Assembly (NCBI GenBank): GCA_045595395.1
Contig: JAZOAH010000010.1
Coordinates: forward strand, 1 to 64,000
Length of the DNA stretch: 64,000 nt
Source of the DNA: CAKSHC01 sp045595395
Lineage (GTDB): Bacteria > Bacillota > Clostridia > Oscillospirales > UMGS1783
Direction: 5' to 3'
Part shown: in pieces, positions 50,200 through 58,978 of the stretch
How positions within the stretch are numbered: position 1 is the stretch's first letter
Layout: each line of letters opens with the position of its first letter
Notes under the pieces: model-generated
Database searches by the model: none
Told to the model about the DNA's origin: nothing
Seen by the model: only the letters and a program-made list of their open reading frames with translations
Position numbers and translations under genes: made by a program

Positions 50200-51422
50200 A
50201 TAAAATCCTCTGCAATGGCGTCCGCCACCGATTCGATTGCCGTGTCGGCGTCGATGCGGCGGTCGCAGTATGTGAGATAGAGCGGATAGCGCTCGGTAAA
50301 GCGTTGCTCAAGGGCCTGGGCTGACGAGGCGGTAGGACGGTCGGCGGTGGGGATGAGCGCTGACACCGGACGGTCGATAAAATAAAGGCGACCGTTTTTC
50401 TTGAGATAGCGGATATTTTCGGGGTTTAAGACGGCGCCGCCGCCGGTGGCGATGACGCAGCCGGTCTTGCCGGCAAGAGATTGGATGACATCCGATTCAT
50501 AGCGGCGAAAAGCGGCTTCGCCCTCATGGGCAAAAATATCGGGAATAGGGCGGCCGACGGCCCTGACCAGTTCTTGGTCGGCGTCGATAAAGGGGCGTCC
50601 GAGCTTTTCGGCTAAGGCCTTGCCGACGGTCGTTTTTCCGCTGGCCGGCATGCCGATGAGAACGATATTGGTTTTGATGTTTTCCACCTTGCGTACCATT
50701 TCTTTGGCTTGTTTTGCATCGAATGTTTGATCAAAAAAGTGTTCGGCGGCGATGATGGCCTGGGTGGCCAGCATGGGCAGGCCGCCGCAGTGGGGGATGC
50801 CCAGCTGCTGCGCCTTTTGCAGAAGATCGGTGCGCAAGGGATTATAGACCACATCAATGACCGCCTGCAGCTGCGGAAAATCGGCCGGGTCGGCGGCCAT
50901 GCCGTTAAGGTTGGGATACATGCCGCAGGGGGTGGTGTTGATCAAGATCTGTGCATCGTAGGGCAGGGCATCGTAGCCAATGACTTCGTCGTGCGGGGTG
51001 CGCCCGGCGATGACGATCTCGGCCGCACCCATGGCACGCAGGACGGCGGTGGCCGTTTTGCAGGTGCCGCCGGTGCCGAGGATGAGGGCTTTTTTGCCAC
51101 TGGGATCGACGCCGGTGTGCTCAATGAGGGTTTTGAGTCCGCCGAAATCGGTGTTATAGCCATAGAGTTTGCCGTCACGGTTGACGACGGTGTTGACGGC
51201 GCCGATGGCTTGGGCGGCCTCGTCGATCCAGTCACACAAAGGGATGACCGTTTCCTTGTAGGGAATGGTGACATTGACGGCGGCAAAGTTGCGTTTTTGG
51301 AAAAAGGGGATCACCGCATCGGGTGCCAGTTCAACCAGTTCATAGGGGTAGTCACCGATGCAGGCATGGATCTCGGGGGAGAAGCTGTGCCCCAATGTTT
51401 CTCCGATCAGGCCGTATCTCAT
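50196..51422 (-). CDS. aroEK: Shikimate dehydrogenase-shikimate kinase fusion
   Basis: A 408-residue bifunctional enzyme. Residues 1 to about 245 are AroE (GETLGHSFSPEIH, NVTIPYKETVIPLCD with the catalytic lysine, YNTDFGGLKTLI, and the LILGTGGTCKTATAVL NADP loop), reducing dehydroshikimate. From about residue 248 AroK follows (IVLIGMPASGKTTVGKAL Walker A, FIDADQELV, GEAAFRRYE, IATGGGAVLNP), phosphorylating shikimate. The two catalyse consecutive steps. ATG 51422 is the AroE-like start; the longer frame runs into aroC. It overlaps aroC by four bases. Confidence 0.93.
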   Translation of the reverse strand: MRYGLIGETLGHSFSPEIHACIGDYPYELVELAPDAVIPFFQKRNFAAVNVTIPYKETVIPLCDWIDEAAQAIGAVNTVVNRDGKLYGYNTDFGGLKTLIEHTGVDPSGKKALILGTGGTCKTATAVLRAMGAAEIVIAGRTPHDEVIGYDALPYDAQILINTTPCGMYPNLNGMAADPADFPQLQAVIDVVYNPLRTDLLQKAQQLGIPHCGGLPMLATQAIIAAEHFFDQTFDAKQAKEMVRKVENIKTNIVLIGMPASGKTTVGKALAEKLGRPFIDADQELVRAVGRPIPDIFAHEGEAAFRRYESDVIQSLAGKTGCVIATGGGAVLNPENIRYLKKNGRLYFIDRPVSALIPTADRPTASSAQALEQRFTERYPLYLTYCDRRIDADTAIESVADAIAEDFI

Positions 51423-52513
51423 TCGCTCACCAGCCAATCGGTGCCAAAGCGCATAGCCAGCATATCGCACAGGGTCATGGCGGCGGCGCATTCGACCACC
51501 ACACGGGCACGGTGGACGATGGCCGGGTCATGGCGGCCGTGGATGGCCAGAGTTTTATTGGTGTTGGTTTTGAAATCGACCGTCTGCTGCTCCTTAGCAA
51601 TAGAGGGGGTGGGCTTGATGGCGCAGGAAAAGCGCAGGGGGCTGCCGTCGGTAATGCCGCCGCAGATGCCGCCCATGTGATTGGCGATAGGAGCGATACT
51701 GCCGTCGGTCACGGCCAGCGGATCGTTGGTCTGCGAGCCTCGGCGGTCACACAAACCAAAGCCGTCGCCGAAGGACACGCCCTTGACGGCGGGGATGGAA
51801 AAGAGCATATGGGCCAGTTGGCTCTCTACGCTGTCAAAAAAGGGCTCACCAATGCCGCAAGGCAGACCGATGATTACCGCTTCCAAAATGCCGCCGACGC
51901 TGTCACCGTCCTGTTTTGCGCTTAAAATGGCCTGCTGCATCTTCTCGGCCGCCGCATCGTCTAAAACGGCAAAATCAAGGGTGTTCAGCTTGTCCATGTC
52001 GGACGGAAGATCGGCAAAGGCACGATCATGAATGCCGGCGCAGGCGGCGATATGGGCGGCGATGCGGATGCCTTTGGCCTGCAGGGCCTGTCGACAAAGC
52101 GCACCGGCTACCGTTAGGGCGGCGGTGATGCGGCCGGAGAAGTGGCCGCCGCCGCGATAGTCCTGAAATCCGTGATATTTACACTCAGCCGCCCAATCGG
52201 CATGTCCGGGGCGGGCGGTGGTGGCCATCTCGCCATAGTCGTGTGAGCGAGTGTCCTGATTTTTGATCACAAAGGTGATGGGAGTGCCGGTGGTGCGGCC
52301 GTGAAAGATACCCGAAAGGATCTCGAAGGCGTCGGTTTCCCGGCGTGCCGTCGAGATAGCGCCATGGGGGCGGCGGCGGTCGAGTGCCGCACGCAGCGCC
52401 GCTTCATCGACGGGGATGCCGGGAGCAAGACCGGCTAAAATGGCGGTCAGTGCCGGGCCGTGGCTTTCGCCGGCGATGGTGAGGGTCACACTTTGTCCGT
52501 AGGTGGCTTTCAT
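51419..52513 (-). CDS. aroC: Chorismate synthase
   Basis: This FMN-dependent enzyme forms chorismate from EPSP. The 364-residue product carries the usual signatures: GESHGPALTAILAGLAPGIP, TARRETDAFEILSGIFHG (RRETD with neighbours), RPGHADWAAECKY, DYRGGGHFSGRITAA and HDPAIVHRARVVVECA. ATG 52513 matches the family start MKATYGQSVT; an upstream frame extends into aroB. It overlaps aroB by four bases. Confidence 0.95.
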   Translation of the reverse strand: MKATYGQSVTLTIAGESHGPALTAILAGLAPGIPVDEAALRAALDRRRPHGAISTARRETDAFEILSGIFHGRTTGTPITFVIKNQDTRSHDYGEMATTARPGHADWAAECKYHGFQDYRGGGHFSGRITAALTVAGALCRQALQAKGIRIAAHIAACAGIHDRAFADLPSDMDKLNTLDFAVLDDAAAEKMQQAILSAKQDGDSVGGILEAVIIGLPCGIGEPFFDSVESQLAHMLFSIPAVKGVSFGDGFGLCDRRGSQTNDPLAVTDGSIAPIANHMGGICGGITDGSPLRFSCAIKPTPSIAKEQQTVDFKTNTNKTLAIHGRHDPAIVHRARVVVECAAAMTLCDMLAMRFGTDWLVSE

Positions 52514-53505
52514 GCGAAATAGTCCTCCATGACCTGTTGTAGTTTTTCTTGGCTCCACTCTTCAAAGGCAAAAGAGCCGATGGCGGGCAAGGTTACGACC
52601 GAAACGCCCTTGGCGTTGGCCTTTTTATCGTGGCCGGCGGCGGCAAAGAGATCCTGCGGCTTGCCCTGCCACGTGGTAGGCAGATGATACTGTTCCAGCA
52701 CCTTGGCGATGCGGGGGCGAAGGGCGGGTGCGGCCATGGGCAACATGCCGATAGCGACACATTCGCCGTGCAGGCGGCCGCCCAAGGCTTCGATGGCGTG
52801 GCCGATGGTATGGCCGAAATTGAGGACCTTGCGCAGACCGGCCTCCTTTTCGTCCTCTTCCACCACTTTGCGCTTACATTCGAGAGAGTGAACAATGATC
52901 TGCTCGATATCGACCGAGCCGTCTTCCAGTTTTTCAAAGAAGGCGGCATCGAAGGTCAGCGCCATTTTGACGGCCTCGGCCATGCCGGAGGCTAACTGGC
53001 GCTTGTCCAGTGTGTCGAGAGTGTCGGGATCAATGAGCACGGCCGACGGCTGATAGAAGGCGCCCAGGATGTTTTTGATCCCCTCAAAGTTGACGGCGAC
53101 CTTGCCGCCGATGGAGGAGTCGACCTGGGAGAGTAAGGTGGTAGGGATATTATAAAAATCAATGCCACGCATATAGGAGGCGGCGGCAAATCCGGCCAGA
53201 TCCCCGACCACACCGCCGCCGACGGCGACGACGCAGTCCTTGCGGGTAAAGCCGTTGTGTAGCATGGTGCGGCATAGCTGCTCGAAGACCCGCAGGCTTT
53301 TGCTCTCCTCGCCCATGGGGATGGTGACAAGGGTGGGGGCTAGGCATTGGGCGGTAATGGCTTGAGCATAGTCGGCCGGGACTCCCTCGTCGGTGACGAT
53401 CAAGACACGGCGGTCAAGATTTAGAATTTGACCGGCTCGGGACAGAGCGCCGCATTCAACGGTGATATCATAGGATTGATGGGGGAGAGTGACGGTGATG
53501 GTCAT
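52510..53505 (-). CDS. aroB: 3-dehydroquinate synthase
   Basis: This NAD- and zinc-dependent cyclase of the shikimate pathway has 331 residues. RVLIVTDEGVPADYA, GGGVVGDLAGFAAASYMRG, TTLLSQVDSSIGGKVAVN and the metal ligands in NFGHTIGHAIEALGG and LHGECVAIGM are all present. I start at MTITVTL. A GTG four codons earlier overlaps the pheA stop and the GAGGTG ribosome binding site. It lies directly after pheA with an essentially zero gap. Confidence 0.94.
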   Translation of the reverse strand: MTITVTLPHQSYDITVECGALSRAGQILNLDRRVLIVTDEGVPADYAQAITAQCLAPTLVTIPMGEESKSLRVFEQLCRTMLHNGFTRKDCVVAVGGGVVGDLAGFAAASYMRGIDFYNIPTTLLSQVDSSIGGKVAVNFEGIKNILGAFYQPSAVLIDPDTLDTLDKRQLASGMAEAVKMALTFDAAFFEKLEDGSVDIEQIIVHSLECKRKVVEEDEKEAGLRKVLNFGHTIGHAIEALGGRLHGECVAIGMLPMAAPALRPRIAKVLEQYHLPTTWQGKPQDLFAAAGHDKKANAKGVSVVTLPAIGSFAFEEWSQEKLQQVMEDYFA

Positions 53506-53513
53506 GGTGCACC

Positions 53514-54605
53514 TCACAGTTTGGTTTGGTGGGAGAAACGGCCGACGATGCGAAGTTTATCGCAGACCTGGGACAGTTCCTGCATCATGCGTTGGCCCTG
53601 TTCGGACTTGGCGTTGCCGTCGGCCTCGACATAGAAATAGTACTGCCACAGCAATTCTTTCATGGGACGGGAACGCAGGGTGCGCATGTTAAAGCCGCAG
53701 TCGCCGATGATCCCGATGGCCTTGGCCAGGGCGCCGGCCTCGTGGCGAACGGTGAAGACCAGGATAAACTGATCATCACGGGCACCGGCCGAGTTTTCCT
53801 CGACACGGGAAAAGACGGCGAAGCGGGTGGTGTTGGTGCTGCTGGCGTTGATATGGCTTTCCAGCACCTTGAGCCCATAGAGTTCGGCCGTGTCGTGGCT
53901 GGCGATGGCGGCCAGGGATGTATCTCCGGTTTCCACCACCTTTTTGGCGGCCACGGCGGTATTGGAGGCCGAACGGGCCTCAAAATGGTTGCGGTCGATG
54001 TATTTGGCGCACTGGGCCAGCGCCTGCGGGTGGGAGATGACGGTGGTAATATCCTCACGGGTGGCGCCGGGCAGACCCAGGAGATTGTGGGTGATCTCCA
54101 GTTCATAGATGCCGTTGACAAACAGAGGGCCGGAGAAGAGCAGATCGATCACCTGCGACACCTCGCCGGCGTAACTGTTTTCGATGGGCAGTACGGCGCA
54201 GTCGCACTCGCCCTTGACTACGGCGTTATAAGCGTCGGCGAAGCTTTCATAGGAGATCTTTTGCGAGTCGTTGAAGATCTTGCGGGCGGCAATGTAGGCA
54301 AAAGCCCCTTCCACGCCGCAATAGGCGACCTTTAATCCTTGCTGGAGCAGCTGCTGATACTGGCGGGACAGGCCCATATTATGGCGCAGGAAATTGACAT
54401 AGTAGCTGCGCAGCGTTTCGTCCTCGACCAGCGCCGCATTGCGGGCAATGACCTGCTCCTCACGGGCGGCATCCAGCACGGGAAGGCCGTGCTCGAGTTT
54501 ATATTCGCTGACCATCTGCACCGCCTGCATGCGCTGCACGAAAAGGTCGGCCATTTGTTTGTCGATGGTGTTGATGGCCTCACGGGCCTGTTCTAATTTA
54601 TTCAT
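53514..54605 (-). CDS. pheA: Bifunctional chorismate mutase-prephenate dehydratase (P-protein)
   Basis: A 363-residue enzyme of the phenylalanine branch. Residues 1-85 are an AroQ-class chorismate mutase (INTIDKQMADLFVQRMQAVQ), about 90-270 the prephenate dehydratase (VAYCGVEGAFAYIAARK, LPIENSYAGEVSQV, NTTRFAVFSR), and about 280-355 an ACT domain (VRHEAGALAKAIGIIGDCGF, then LRSRPMK), which normally binds phenylalanine for feedback inhibition. It overlaps the aminotransferase stop by eight bases. Being a fusion, it resembles the E. coli P-protein more than the separate Bacillus enzymes. Confidence 0.94.
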   Translation of the reverse strand: MNKLEQAREAINTIDKQMADLFVQRMQAVQMVSEYKLEHGLPVLDAAREEQVIARNAALVEDETLRSYYVNFLRHNMGLSRQYQQLLQQGLKVAYCGVEGAFAYIAARKIFNDSQKISYESFADAYNAVVKGECDCAVLPIENSYAGEVSQVIDLLFSGPLFVNGIYELEITHNLLGLPGATREDITTVISHPQALAQCAKYIDRNHFEARSASNTAVAAKKVVETGDTSLAAIASHDTAELYGLKVLESHINASSTNTTRFAVFSRVEENSAGARDDQFILVFTVRHEAGALAKAIGIIGDCGFNMRTLRSRPMKELLWQYYFYVEADGNAKSEQGQRMMQELSQVCDKLRIVGRFSHQTKL

Positions 54606-55785
54606 GGATAAACTCCTTCGCTAACGCCTCAAAGGCCGGTAGGGCACGGCGGATGGTGTCGGTGTCCAAACAATAGGAAATGCGCAGATAGCCCGGCACG
54701 CCGAAGCTGTCGGACGGGACAAGCAGAAGTTCGTGTTTTTTAGCGGCCTCGGAGAAGGCACGGGCATCGGGAATGGGGGATTTGACAAACAGATAAAAGG
54801 CACCGTCGGGGCGGGTGACGGTAAAGCCCAGGCGGGTCAGCGCACCGTAAAGCCGATCACGGTTTTGCTTATAGGCGTTCAGATCGCCGGTCTGTCCCGC
54901 AACATGGGGCAACAGATGCTGGAACAGGGCGGGGGCGCAGACAAAGCCCAGTGCCCGGCCGGCACCGCACAGGCCGGCGTATACGCCCTGCCAATCGGCA
55001 CATGGGGGGTTGACCAGCAGATAGCCGATGCGCTCACCCGGCAGCGAGAGGGACTTGCTGTAAGAATAGCAGACGACGGTGTTATCGTAATAATGGGTCA
55101 AAAAGGGGACGGTAACGCCGTCGTAGACCAGCTCACGGTAGGGCTCGTCCGAGATCAGATAGATGGGATGGCCGTATCGTTTCTCTGCTTGACGCAAGAT
55201 CTCGGCCAGGGCCAGGATCTGCTCTTCGCTCACCACGGCGCCGGAGGGATTGTTGGGAGAATTGAGGATCAGGGCGGCGGTATGTTGGTTGATGGCGGCT
55301 TGTATGCCGTCCAGGTCCAGTTCAAAGTTGGGCTCGATGCCGGGTACGGCAACGGGAATGCCGCCGGCCGTTTCGATAAAGACGGTGTATTCGGGGAAAT
55401 AGGGGGCGGGGATGATGACCTCCTGCCCGGTTTCGACCAGTGCCGACAGGGCAATGGTCAGCGAGGCAGCGGCACCGCAGGTCAGATACAGATGCTCGGC
55501 GCTCACACCGGCGGCAAAGCGGCGGTTGAGATCGTCGGCAATGGACTGACGGACAGCGGGTGCGCCGGGGGCAGAGGTGTAGCCGTGCAGTTTCAAGGGA
55601 TCACCGGCCAGCAACTCTTGCAGGGCCGCCGTCACCGATGCGGGGGCGGGGATGCTGGGGTTGCCGATGCTGAAATCAAAGACCTTGTCAGCCCCGATCT
55701 CGGCCTTGCGGCGGTTGCCGTATTCAAATAATTCACGTATCTCCGAACGGTGCTCGCCCAAATGGCGCAGTCGTGTGCGATCCAT
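54598..55785 (-). CDS. Aminotransferase class I/II, probably aromatic
   Basis: A 395-residue pyridoxal-phosphate enzyme of the aspartate aminotransferase fold. FDFSIGNPSIPAPASV, NSPNNPSGAVVSEE, YLISDEPYRELVYDG and the lysine in SYSKSLSLPGERIGY mark the cofactor site. As first gene of an operon that ends phenylpyruvate and 4-hydroxyphenylpyruvate synthesis, it probably transaminates these to phenylalanine and tyrosine. Aspartate or prephenate aminotransferase activity cannot be excluded. GAGGAGGATCAC precedes the ATG, and the leader is short (about 45 bases). Confidence 0.88.
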   Translation of the reverse strand: MDRTRLRHLGEHRSEIRELFEYGNRRKAEIGADKVFDFSIGNPSIPAPASVTAALQELLAGDPLKLHGYTSAPGAPAVRQSIADDLNRRFAAGVSAEHLYLTCGAAASLTIALSALVETGQEVIIPAPYFPEYTVFIETAGGIPVAVPGIEPNFELDLDGIQAAINQHTAALILNSPNNPSGAVVSEEQILALAEILRQAEKRYGHPIYLISDEPYRELVYDGVTVPFLTHYYDNTVVCYSYSKSLSLPGERIGYLLVNPPCADWQGVYAGLCGAGRALGFVCAPALFQHLLPHVAGQTGDLNAYKQNRDRLYGALTRLGFTVTRPDGAFYLFVKSPIPDARAFSEAAKKHELLLVPSDSFGVPGYLRISYCLDTDTIRRALPAFEALAKEFIHE

Positions 55786-55801
55786 GTGATCCTCCTCACA
55801 C

Positions 55802-55885
55802 GGTTAACAATGTTAACCAATGACATTATACTACTATTATACAAGAAAATCCGCTGTTGTCAACCACATTTGAATATGGTATACT
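55802..55885. promoter_or_regulatory. Overlapping divergent promoters and GGTTAAC palindrome
   Basis: Leftward: TTGACA (as TGTCAA, 55858-55863), 16 bases, TATAAT (as ATTATA, 55836-55841) for the aromatic operon. Rightward: TTGTCA (55857-55862), 17 bases, TATACT (55880-55885) for the TetR gene. The two -35 boxes occupy the same bases. A perfect palindrome GGTTAAC-AAT-GTTAACC (55802-55818) lies between the operon's start point and its ribosome binding site. The leader is too short for a T-box or attenuator. Confidence 0.75.
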
Positions 55886-55904
55886 GAAAAAAAGAGGTGA
55901 GGAT

Positions 55905-56429
55905 ATGGAAGCCTATACGGTACGAGAACAACTGATCGCAGCCGGGATCGTGGAATTAGAGGGGCACGGCATGGCCGATTTCTCGTTGCGGCGGGTGGCG
56001 GCGGCCTGCAATCTGTCCTGCGCAGCGCCCTACAAGCATTTTAAGGGCAAGGACGAGTTGATCGAGGCTATTTTTGCTCACATTCACAGTCAGCTCAACT
56101 TTTTGCTCCAGCAGGTCGGACAGGTGCACACGGCACCGGATGAGCAGTTGATCGAAAGCTGTTTGGCCTATATCCGTTTCTGTATTGCCAATCCGCATTT
56201 TCGTGCGGTTTTGATGCTGGCGGGCCGTGCGTTGCCGCTGGCCGATACGGTGGAGCGGCTGTTGCCGGCCTGTTTGCCGGAGATGTCGGCTCGGGAGCGG
56301 CAGGATCGAGGCTTTTGTATTCGATCCATCGCCTATGGTGCGACGCTGATGCTGGAGAGCGGCGAACTGGACTATCAGGAATCGGTCATGAACCGTATCC
56401 GAGAAAGTTTGAAACGAGAATTGCAATAA
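55905..56429 (+). CDS. TetR-family transcriptional regulator
   Basis: A 174-residue repressor-like protein. The N-terminal helix-turn-helix reads FSLRRVAAACNLSCAAPYKH, then FKGKDELIEAIFAHI, a standard TetR DNA-binding domain. The helical ligand domain is short and holds no known signature. It is divergent from the aromatic operon across overlapping promoters, so it is the prime candidate for that operon's regulator; the effector is unknown. I start at the ATG after GAGGTGAGGAT; a longer frame upstream would begin inside its own promoter. Confidence 0.87.
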   Translation: MEAYTVREQLIAAGIVELEGHGMADFSLRRVAAACNLSCAAPYKHFKGKDELIEAIFAHIHSQLNFLLQQVGQVHTAPDEQLIESCLAYIRFCIANPHFRAVLMLAGRALPLADTVERLLPACLPEMSARERQDRGFCIRSIAYGATLMLESGELDYQESVMNRIRESLKRELQ

Positions 56430-56455
56430 AAAAGCCACCCAATCGGGTGGCTTTT
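56428..56455. terminator. Bidirectional terminator
   Basis: AAAAAAGCCACCC and GGGTGGCTTTT pair around AATC between the convergent TetR and GT2 genes. Confidence 0.83.
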
Positions 56456-56456
56456 G

Positions 56457-57692
56457 TTATTTGTTTTGAATGAGCGTGTCGATGTTGACATTGCGGGAGT
56501 GCTGGATGGGCTGCCAGGTGAACTTGCGGTTGACCATGATCAGGCAGTTGATGGGGATCCAGGACAGGATAAACAGGGTGAACAGCAGCATGCCGCTGGG
56601 TGTCTCCTTGGCTGAATGGCCGTTAAGTTTGAGGATCAGGGCACAGACGACCAGGCCGCACAGGAAGGTCAGGCCGAAGAGCAGCCAACCATAGGCGAAG
56701 ACATAAGAGAAGATGTCGTCGAGCTTGATGCCGAACAGCGGGAAGCTCATCAGCAGTATCGTCATAAAGACCGAAACGACCTGCACGATAGGAGCCGAGT
56801 AGTTGAAGGCCATATCCAGACAGGACACTCGGCCGGTCTTGAAGAAGGTCTTAAACAGGCGGGTGACATAACTCATCCAGCACTGCAGGTTGCCCAGTGA
56901 CCAGCGCTTGCGCTGACGGAAGGAAACGCCGAAATCGGTGGGCTGCTCGTCATAGGTGACGGCCTCTTCCACATATTCGATCTTGACGCCGTTGAGGGCG
57001 CAGATGCCGGTATATTCCACATCTTCGGTCATGGTGTGAGCGTCAAAGCCGGTGATGGCCAGGGCTTCCTTGGTGACCATGAAGCCGGTGCCGTTGATGG
57101 AGGCGGACAGCCCCACACGGGAACGGGCACGGTTGAAGAAGAAGTTTTGCAGATAGTAGAACATCGAGTAGCCGGCACTGATCCAGTTGTCGGCCAGGTT
57201 CTTACTGTCACGCTTGCACTGAGCCACCTTAGCACCGCAATTCATGGCGTGATTCATGTGACGCAGATAATCGGGATGCACGATATTGTCGGCATCAAAG
57301 ATGATAAAGGCATCGATATCCTCACGCTTGGTGTATTCTTCAAAGACCAGTTTGAGAACATCGCCCTTGGACTTGACGGTGTTGGGGCATTTGATGATCT
57401 GGCTGCCGTGACGGCGGGCGACATACTCGGTATTGTCGGTGCAGTTGTTGACAGCGGTGTAGATGGTGAAATGGTTGCGGTCATAATTCTGATTGTTTAG
57501 AGAGTCGATCAGATGACCGATGACCTGCGCCTCATTACGGGCGGCGATGATGATAGCAAAGTTGTTTTTCTTTTCGGTGTCAGACGGAGCGGTTTTCTTG
57601 GGGGCACGAACGAAGGCCCACAGGCCGGTGAGAGCAAAGTACAGACCATAGATCAGGGTGGCGATTAACAGGATGTAATAAAGAATGACCAT
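56457..57692 (-). CDS. Membrane glycosyltransferase family 2 (processive type)
   Basis: A 411-residue enzyme with an N-terminal membrane helix, a cytoplasmic GT2 domain (AIIIAARNEAQVIGHLIDSL, FDADNIV, MTEDVEYTG, QRKRW) and three to four C-terminal helices. The D-DxD-TED-QxxRW set is that of cellulose/hyaluronan synthase-like enzymes, so it may polymerise and extrude a beta-linked glycan or modify a lipid. It stands alone, away from the exopolysaccharide operon, with AAAGGAGAAC before the ATG. No cyclic-di-GMP PilZ domain is fused. Confidence 0.88.
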   Translation of the reverse strand: MVILYYILLIATLIYGLYFALTGLWAFVRAPKKTAPSDTEKKNNFAIIIAARNEAQVIGHLIDSLNNQNYDRNHFTIYTAVNNCTDNTEYVARRHGSQIIKCPNTVKSKGDVLKLVFEEYTKREDIDAFIIFDADNIVHPDYLRHMNHAMNCGAKVAQCKRDSKNLADNWISAGYSMFYYLQNFFFNRARSRVGLSASINGTGFMVTKEALAITGFDAHTMTEDVEYTGICALNGVKIEYVEEAVTYDEQPTDFGVSFRQRKRWSLGNLQCWMSYVTRLFKTFFKTGRVSCLDMAFNYSAPIVQVVSVFMTILLMSFPLFGIKLDDIFSYVFAYGWLLFGLTFLCGLVVCALILKLNGHSAKETPSGMLLFTLFILSWIPINCLIMVNRKFTWQPIQHSRNVNIDTLIQNK

Positions 57693-57900
57693 TGGTGTTC
57701 TCCTTTCCGTTTGGCTTTTTACCGAACGATATTATATCACTAAAATAGATTCTTTCAATGAATAAATGATGAGTATTGTTATTTTGGTCAAAAATTTAAA
57801 ATTTACATCCAATTCCACCGGCTTTTTTTGACGGAAATGTGCAGAAGATATACCAAATAGTTACAAGCCTGTAAGAACTTGGCCATGATTTATTTACAAA

Positions 57901-57937
57901 TGCAAAATCCGACCCGGTATACGGATCGGATTTTGCA
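57901..57937 (-). terminator. Hairpin after pfkA, probable terminator
   Basis: TGCAAAATCCGA and TCGGATTTTGCA pair as a perfect 12-bp stem around a 13-base loop, 20 bases after the pfkA stop. The rest of 57693-57958 is AT-rich with no gene seen; it also contains the upstream region of the GT2 gene. Confidence 0.6.
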
Positions 57938-57958
57938 TTAAAAAATATACGAATTGTT

Positions 57959-58933
57959 TTAGGAATTGACTTCCATGGCGATCTGATACAGCTTTTCGTT
58001 GATCTTTTTGGGGGTGCCGATGCCGTCAATGAGGTTGATATCCTTAATTTTGCCCTCTTTGGTGACGAGCATGCGGTTTTTCTGGCCGGAGGCGGTCAAT
58101 TCGATGGCACGGTAGCCCATGCGGGAGGCCGAGGTACGGTCACGAGAGGTGGGCGAGCCGCCGCGCTGGACATAGCCGAGGATGGAGACCTTGGTTTCGA
58201 TACCGGTCGCCTCTTCAATCTTTTGGGCAAGCTCTTTCGAGCCACCGACGCCTTCGGCCACCAGGATGATAAAGTGTTTTTTTCCGGTGCGGGTGGTGGA
58301 TTTGATGCGGTCAACGATGTCACGCTGGAAATCGTAGGGGATCTCGGGAATCAGAATGGAGGTGGCGCCGACGGCCAGACCGGCGTGCAGAGCCACAAAG
58401 CCGCAGGTACGGCCCATGACCTCGACGACGGTGCAGCGGTCGTGGGACTGGGAGGTGTCACGAATCTTATCGACCATCTGGGTGACGGTGTTGATGGTGG
58501 TGTCAAAGCCGAGGGTATAATCGCTGGCGCCGATATCGTTGTCGATGGTGGCGGGCAGGCACATGACATTGATGCCGAGTTTGGACAGCTCATGGGCGCC
58601 ACGGAAGGTACCGTCACCGCCGATGCAGACCAGGGCAGCCAGGTTATGTTTGCGGCAGACCTCGGCCGCACGGGCACGGCCCTCTTCGGTCATCATCTCC
58701 TTGCAGCGGGCGGTATAGAGGAAGGTGCCGCCGCGGTGGATGGTGTCGGAAACGGTACGGGAGTTCATTTCAATGTAATCATCCTCGATCAGACCCTTAT
58801 AGCCGCGGATGAAGCCTACCACGCTGTAGCCGTGGGCAATACCGGCACGGACAACGGCACGGATGGCCGCATTCATGCCCGGTGCGTCGCCGCCGCTGGT
58901 AAGGACGCCGATGGTGGAATTGTTTGGATTCAT
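57959..58933 (-). CDS. pfkA: ATP-dependent 6-phosphofructokinase
   Basis: The committed kinase of glycolysis, 324 residues. LTSGGDAPGMNAAIRAVVR binds ATP, CIGGDGTFRGAHEL and PATIDNDIGASDYTLGFDT hold the catalytic aspartates, and VEVMGRTCGFVALHAGLA and GYVQRGGSPTSRDR bind fructose-6-phosphate and effector. GGDGT (not GGEDT-type pyrophosphate-enzyme changes) indicates an ATP enzyme. AAAAAGGAG precedes the ATG. It is the last gene of the rapZ-whiA-dnaE-pfkA series, 45 bases after dnaE. Confidence 0.95.
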   Translation of the reverse strand: MNPNNSTIGVLTSGGDAPGMNAAIRAVVRAGIAHGYSVVGFIRGYKGLIEDDYIEMNSRTVSDTIHRGGTFLYTARCKEMMTEEGRARAAEVCRKHNLAALVCIGGDGTFRGAHELSKLGINVMCLPATIDNDIGASDYTLGFDTTINTVTQMVDKIRDTSQSHDRCTVVEVMGRTCGFVALHAGLAVGATSILIPEIPYDFQRDIVDRIKSTTRTGKKHFIILVAEGVGGSKELAQKIEEATGIETKVSILGYVQRGGSPTSRDRTSASRMGYRAIELTASGQKNRMLVTKEGKIKDINLIDGIGTPKKINEKLYQIAMEVNS

Positions 58934-58978
58934 GGTTTTGGTTCTCCTTTTTGTGCTATTTCTTCTTATATAAATATG

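Noticed and set aside
55786..55835. T-box or attenuator in the leader of the aromatic operon
   Set aside because: The predicted start lies about 45 bases before the first codon, too short for a T-box, and no leader peptide or alternative hairpins are visible.
57693..57958. Small gene in the interval between pfkA and the GT2 gene
   Set aside because: A short open frame there overlaps pfkA and the terminator hairpin, is AT-rich and shows no ribosome binding site.
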